Source of the DNA: Exophiala sp. HKRS030
Taxonomy: Eukaryota; Ascomycota; Eurotiomycetes; Chaetothyriales; Herpotrichiellaceae
Direction: 5' to 3'
Length of the DNA stretch: 64,000 nt
Assembly (NCBI GenBank): GCA_023897205.1
Contig: JAHWDD010000002.1
Location: forward strand, 5,580,001-5,644,000
The stretch's first letter is position 1. Every line of letters starts with the position of its first letter. Positions 59,250 to 64,000 of the stretch are shown here, piece by piece. The notes below the pieces were generated by a model. The model worked only from the letters and a program-made list of their open reading frames with translations. It was not told the origin of the DNA and made no database searches. A program made the position numbers and the translations under genes.

Positions 59250-60472
59250 CATTTATCGGCCTCGGGGCGAACCGTTCTCCATTTGTAACTAAAGCATAAA
59301 AGTGCAGGTGGGCACGAGGTGGGGTGTGGGTGTTTCTTCTTATCGCACAAAGCTTGATGTCATTGTCTTTGTCTTTGCTCCATGCGATCGCAATGTCGAT
59401 TGTGATATTTTACTATCATCACCCAGATCACTCGCATCACACTCGGATCAGCCTGAGGAAGATAGCAGACTTGAACGTATTGTCACACCTTGTGACCAAG
59501 AATGCTGGTTGTGGTTGAATTATCCTACCCAGTCGATCAGGCGAGGGACGAGAAAGAGGGGTTCTTAGGGCATCTTGCAGGTTGTGATAGCCCGACAAGG
59601 GTTATTTTTGGTACCAAGAAAGGCACGACGCAAGGGCTTACAGGGCCTAGAGGGCCTAGAGGGCGTCGAGGTCCGAGGTCGTTCTCCCCGTTACAAGGGT
59701 TCCTTTAAGTCCAGGGCCTCAGAGGGATCAGATACCAAAGAGGCCAAGATGAGTGGGTAACTTGCGGCGAGTCTTTCCTTACGCGCCCGCGCTAACAAGT
59801 AGTGAACCTACCAGCCAATCACATTGATGAATCTGTAGCCACGGCGACAAAATCCTCAACGAAGCTTTGTGAATTTTCGACGCTTCCAGTCGAAATTCCC
59901 ATCAATATCTGTCACGAGTCGATTGCCATACTCATGACTTACCAAGGTTGTTGGAAACATCTCCCGCAGAATCCCTTCCTTTGAGAATTAGACTATGGGA
60001 CCGAGATGCGAGCGTGGTCCCACTGGCGCCCATCACCATCAGGCGCATCTGATTACTGTCGTCCAGGAAACTCACCTCAGGTACTCTACACACAGTACTA
60101 CACACGCTAACGCTGAGAAATACCTACCATTCTAGGATAGAATGGGTATTGGTACGTTGTACCGAGGACCATGGACTCAGACTGCAACCCAAATCTAAGC
60201 CCTTGCACTCTTTGAGATCGTTGATAATGAGATCATTGAGATCAAGCCAAAGCTATCGACTCGCACAGCGCAAATTACGGCGTCCTCTGTATTATTCTTC
60301 CATCCGAGGTTCCACCACGTTGTTCCTAATACAACACAGAAAAGAAGCTTTACAGCTAACCTTGCAAATGCGACTTATCAGCCTCGACGATCATCCATTG
60401 CGTCCACGTTGCTGCAAGGTACAAGGCTCTTCATAAGTGACAGGAACTGCCTTGCAATTAACACTGGCCAAA

Positions 60473-60532
60473 AAGAAAAAGAGGCTTGCTCGTGGCACGG
60501 AAATGTTCCTCGTGCCAGATTCTCTTTTTCTT
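60473..60532. repeat. Nested inverted repeat (two-stem hairpin)
   Basis: The outer arms AAGAAAAAGAG (60473-60483) and CTCTTTTTCTT (60522-60532) match over 11 nt. The inner arms TGGCACG (60493-60499) and CGTGCCA (60511-60517) match over 7 nt around an 11-nt loop. Confidence 0.85.
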
Positions 60533-62976
60533 GTTTTCTCTTCCGAAACCCTTGACGCATCTGCATTTGCTTCTACGTATGCTGCTCACTTTGTTTCCAC
60601 TGTCGGGCATATGGATGGCAGCCCGGGCTCCAGCATCCGGCATCCAGTCGTCTCCACCCCAGCCTCCTCCATATATGTAAAAGTAATGCGAGAACCACGA
60701 GTTTGAAAAATCCGACAAATGTAACACACAACGTCCTAGAGACTTCATTATGAGTTTTATGATAGAGCAGGATTTACGCAAAATGGCTTATTACGGTGTA
60801 AGAAGGCTGGCAAGACCGCCACTACATGCTAAGACCTGGACTGCACTCCGTAACAAAATATGGAAAATATGAGAATATGAAAAATTCTTTTACGACTGCC
60901 GCCTCAAAAGAGAACCCTGCTTTAGTGCAACATTCATCGTGACCTAGGTCGTCCCATTCCTCACCGCTATTGCTAGTGCGGATCTGCGCAAGTTATGCAA
61001 AACTTGTCCATCATTATTCCGCACATAGCCATGTATTTGGCATGATTTCGTGACATGAGACTCATCCGTGGAACCTCGGAACGCTTTTACTCACCGTTGG
61101 TAAACACGTGTTGTAATGGTCGTTTCTTCTCATCAAGAGAACCCTCTCTGAATGCTGTGTGCCTTGATGTCATGACTCTGCCACGTCGTCAGAGCGGCTT
61201 CATCCAAGCTTCTACAGTCTTCCCGAGGCAGGAGTGCCTCTCGATTCTGAAGCGGTGCATTATCTCTGCATAGTGTATGTCCTTTGTTCCGACCACGGGG
61301 AAGAGTCGTTTCAATATGTCAACTGATTCACCCGCTTCCTTCTTCCGCTTGGTTGGGTACATATCGTTACGGCGAAGAGGCTCTTTGAACCCATCTTGCT
61401 CCATAGGTCTCTGTAAGTAATGAGCCCCTTGGTTGGACGAGCAGACAGATCAGAAGGTAAGTCCCATAGCCTGATCCCGTCAAAAGTAAGTCTCGACGCG
61501 GGTTAGGTATGGGAAATATCTACCTCTCGAACAACGCCTTGATAATCCTGTCAGCACAGTGCAAATCAGGACAAGATAAAGTCGGCAATGCTGTGAATTC
61601 CCTTCCACGCCACAACAGCCTCAACTGAGACTTTGTCAATACGGACAATCACTGTCTCTCCTTCCTTAGCCTTGCAACTTAGCACGCAAAACACGTCCAC
61701 ATAATTGAACAGTCCACCCATCGTTGAGAGTCACAAACCAGGGACAAACGCGGTCATTGATGTTGAATTGACACTACGGGTGCTTCATGAAATCCCGACA
61801 TGCACAGAAGACGACGACGACAGAGTTGATGATGATGACGCAAGCAAGCAAGCCAGCGTTATTACATTCGACGCACGACAACCAACAAGCAAAGTTGACA
61901 AGCAGAAGAGATAAGATGCATAGTGCATTTACATACGCGTCCACAAAACCAGAAGCCCCAATCTGGAAGACGAACTGTTTGAGCCATCAGACACTTGACC
62001 AGAATCCAAGTGTAGCATCTGCACTTTTTTGTCTCATGAGTTGGAAGTGGGCGGCTCAGTCGTCTCATGATCAGGAGCCTGAAACACTTGTACCCTAGTT
62101 TGCGACCTGGGCTGGGAGTGGACCTGCGACTCAATCGGGATTTCGGATTCGACTGCATTGAGCTGATCACAATTGAGAAGTATGTCGAGCTGCGACGTTA
62201 TCAGAAGATTGCCATGGATCGATCAATCAAAAGCGAAATCCCAAATCACTACGAGGTCACGGATATCAGGGAAAGGTATTGCTAGATCAATATGGGATGC
62301 TACGTTATGGAGGAGTACCTTACGTTGGATACATATTTCCAAGTCGGAACTAGCCTTGACAAGTCTTGGCATCAACCCCCTGAGAAAGGCCCCCTCTGGC
62401 CTGAGTTTCTGACTTACGTTATCCACGCGCAAAAGACACTAGAGACTAATCTCATTTCAATCGCTTGAGACACGTCCACCCTGATCAACCCTAACTTTGC
62501 CGCTTGAACTCTGGCCAGCTTTTAAAATGAGAAGATTGCAAAATTGATCGACTGACCGACACAGACCCAACGCAAAAGCACGGGGAAAATGACCCGTCTT
62601 TTGATAACCAAAGACCATGTTTTCGCGCCCACCCGTAGGTCTGTCTCGATATTCTACCTGGGTCACTCTCAACCTCAAAACTCCGCTCGTCGCGCGAGGC
62701 CCCTTCCTCCCCTGAGACGCGAGCGAGCCCCATGTCTTGGCGCTGGCCTTGAAAGGTTCCATCGCCGGCCTCAAACATGTCAACATAAGAAGCTCGGGTA
62801 GGTCGTAGTTATTGATTGAGGTCACAAACTACTATTCACAATTTCTATCCTGTTCACCTGTTCCTCATCCCTCTTGACTCCTTTTTCCCCCCTCTACCAA
62901 CGCGCGACGACCTTCATATTGTAATTCTCTACCGATCTCACCACCTGATCAATATCATTAATCCCCGAACGAGAAG

Positions 62977-64000
62977 ATGAAGTACTCGAATGCGCTGGTC
63001 GCGGTGAACGCGCTGTTGGCGGCGACGGTGGTGCACGGTCAATCAGCGCCAGACTTCCCCATCCAGGTCGACAACCTGCTGGTGGTGGACTACCAGAACA
63101 CATCCATCAGCGTCGACCCGGGCGTCTTCCTGACGCGAGAAGGTGAGCGAAACCCCCCACCATCAACTCAACATCTTGTGCAAATCCCCCTTCAACGACG
63201 TTTCCCCACGTCCACCTCGTCCCCCCCCCAAATCCCCTCCCTCAGAAGAGCTCCAAACTAACCACAACCCCCGTTCCACCTCGAGCAGACACACTGGAGA
63301 CACCCGTTGCCGTAGGCCCATCCGGCGCAACCAGGCAATCGACATACATCTTGTTCATGGTGGACCAAGACGTGCAGCTGAGCGCGGGCGCGGACCGGGT
63401 GCAACTGCTACACTACTTCCAGCCCAACCTGTTCGGGGCATCGGAAGTGCTCTCGTTCGACGCGGCAGCTCAAAACGCCACCAGCGCCGTCGGCGCGTCG
63501 TACATCGCGCCGAACCCACCGGCCGGCGACATCGCGCACAGGTACACGTTCCTGCTGTACCTGCAGCCCGAAGGGTTCGAAGTGCCCACGGAGTTCTCGT
63601 CGATCAATCCGCCGGCCGAGACGAGCGCGCGCATCGGCTTCGACATTGCCGCGTTTGTCGCCGCCACCAACCTCGGCGACCCCATCGGGGCTACGTGGTT
63701 CCAGGTTCAGAACAATGGGACTGGCACTGGTAGTTCGACGACGGCCAGTGGCGGCTCGTCGACCGCGACCGCGACCGCGACCGAGACCGAGTCCGCTGCC
63801 GCTGAGACCAGCTCCGGCGCAACTGCGAGTGCCACGGGTACCACCACCACGACGAGGACGAGTGGTGCTTCGGCCACGAGCGCCAGTGCAACCGCCAGTG
63901 TGAGTGGTTCGAGCGGCAACGGCGCCGGTAGCCTCTCGGTGAGCGGCGGTGTCGTTGGCGTGATGGGTGCGGTGGTCATTGGCGGCTTCGCCGCTTGGTT
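62977..64000 (+). CDS. Secreted PEBP-like GPI-anchored protein (cut by window edge)
   Basis: Exons 62977-63142 and 63289 to beyond 64000, with a 146-nt intron. The signal peptide MKYSNALVAVNALLAATVVHG is followed by a phosphatidylethanolamine-binding-protein fold: STYILFMVDQDVQ (the usual MVDPDAP strand), LLHYFQPNLFG, YIAPNPPAGDIAHRYTFLLY and LQPEGFEVP. A Thr/Ser/Ala/Gly-rich stalk then leads into a hydrophobic end (GGVVGVMGAVVIGGFAAW) at the window border, as in GPI-anchored proteins. PEBP-like secreted proteins bind lipids or act as inhibitors elsewhere; the role here is unknown. The second exon is visibly richer in G and C at third positions than the other genes of the window. Stop codon and 3' end lie outside. 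Confidence 0.85.

Larger units (their letters stand above)
57337..62976. other. 5.6-kb gene-poor region
   Basis: The left end holds the WD40 gene promoter and the right end the leader of the PEBP-like gene. Between them I find no spliced or unspliced gene that I can defend. A short plus-strand frame starting MIMSTNNMTLTVDPTLDE (58555-58803) has a reasonable composition but no continuation. The region contains a perfect 24-nt palindrome (59226-59249), a nested inverted repeat (60473-60532) and one TACTCCGTA (58685-58693). Composition is not strongly A/T-biased, so an old RIP-damaged transposon is not evident. Confidence 0.45.

Noticed and set aside
57337..62976. RIP-degraded transposon island
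   Set aside because: No strong A/T bias, no reverse-transcriptase or transposase motifs and no long terminal or inverted repeats.

Overview
The window is chromosomal DNA from a filamentous ascomycete (Pezizomycotina). The genes are split by many short introns (about 45-95 nt, GT..AG with one GC..AG). Fungal-specific families are present: a CFEM-domain PTH11-like receptor, a fused URA2 CPSase-ATCase, a YVC1-like cation channel, GPI-anchored wall proteins and a pisatin-demethylase-like P450. The core genes resemble Eurotiomycetes or Dothideomycetes, but I cannot place the order. There are no operons, CRISPR arrays, rRNA genes or convincing tRNA genes, and no transposon was recognised.

Layout. 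0.5-9 kb: PHO88/SND3 (-), a seven-exon CFEM/PTH11 receptor (-), a P450 (+), and the CFIm25 (NUDT21) cleavage factor (-). 9.3-18 kb: an insulysin/Ste23 metalloprotease (-), a short-chain dehydrogenase (-), and a Thr-rich GPI protein carrying thirteen W-x-[DE]-W motifs (-). 19-33 kb: the 2,296-residue pyrimidine enzyme URA2 (-), then a YVC1-like channel (+) and a VAMP7/Nyv1-like R-SNARE (+). 33.7-47.3 kb: a large unknown acidic protein (+), YRA1/Aly (-) with a 1,074-nt intron, VPS24 (-), p23/Sba1 (+) and an unknown two-TM protein (-). 47.9-57.3 kb: TMA46 (+), a doubtful ORF (-), a 92-residue one-TM protein (+) and a 1.75k-residue WD40 scaffold protein (-). 57.3-63 kb is gene-poor. The right edge cuts a secreted PEBP-like GPI protein.

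The genes are mostly unrelated housekeeping functions: mRNA 3' processing and export, ESCRT and SNARE trafficking, ER targeting, pyrimidine synthesis, translation and chaperoning. Accessory surface or secreted genes (CFEM receptor, P450, two GPI proteins) are scattered among them. I see no biosynthetic gene cluster.

A striking feature is that at least sixteen, and up to eighteen, otherwise intact conserved reading frames are broken by one-base shifts. Nearly all are a single missing base in a short homopolymer (mostly C or G). Restoring them gives full-length proteins with lengths divisible by three in every gene. I read this as a systematic consensus error in the assembly rather than real pseudogenes, and coordinates for those genes span the shifts. 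The most interesting biological signal is the long YRA1 intron, which sits at what appears to be the same codon boundary as the autoregulatory intron of Saccharomyces YRA1.
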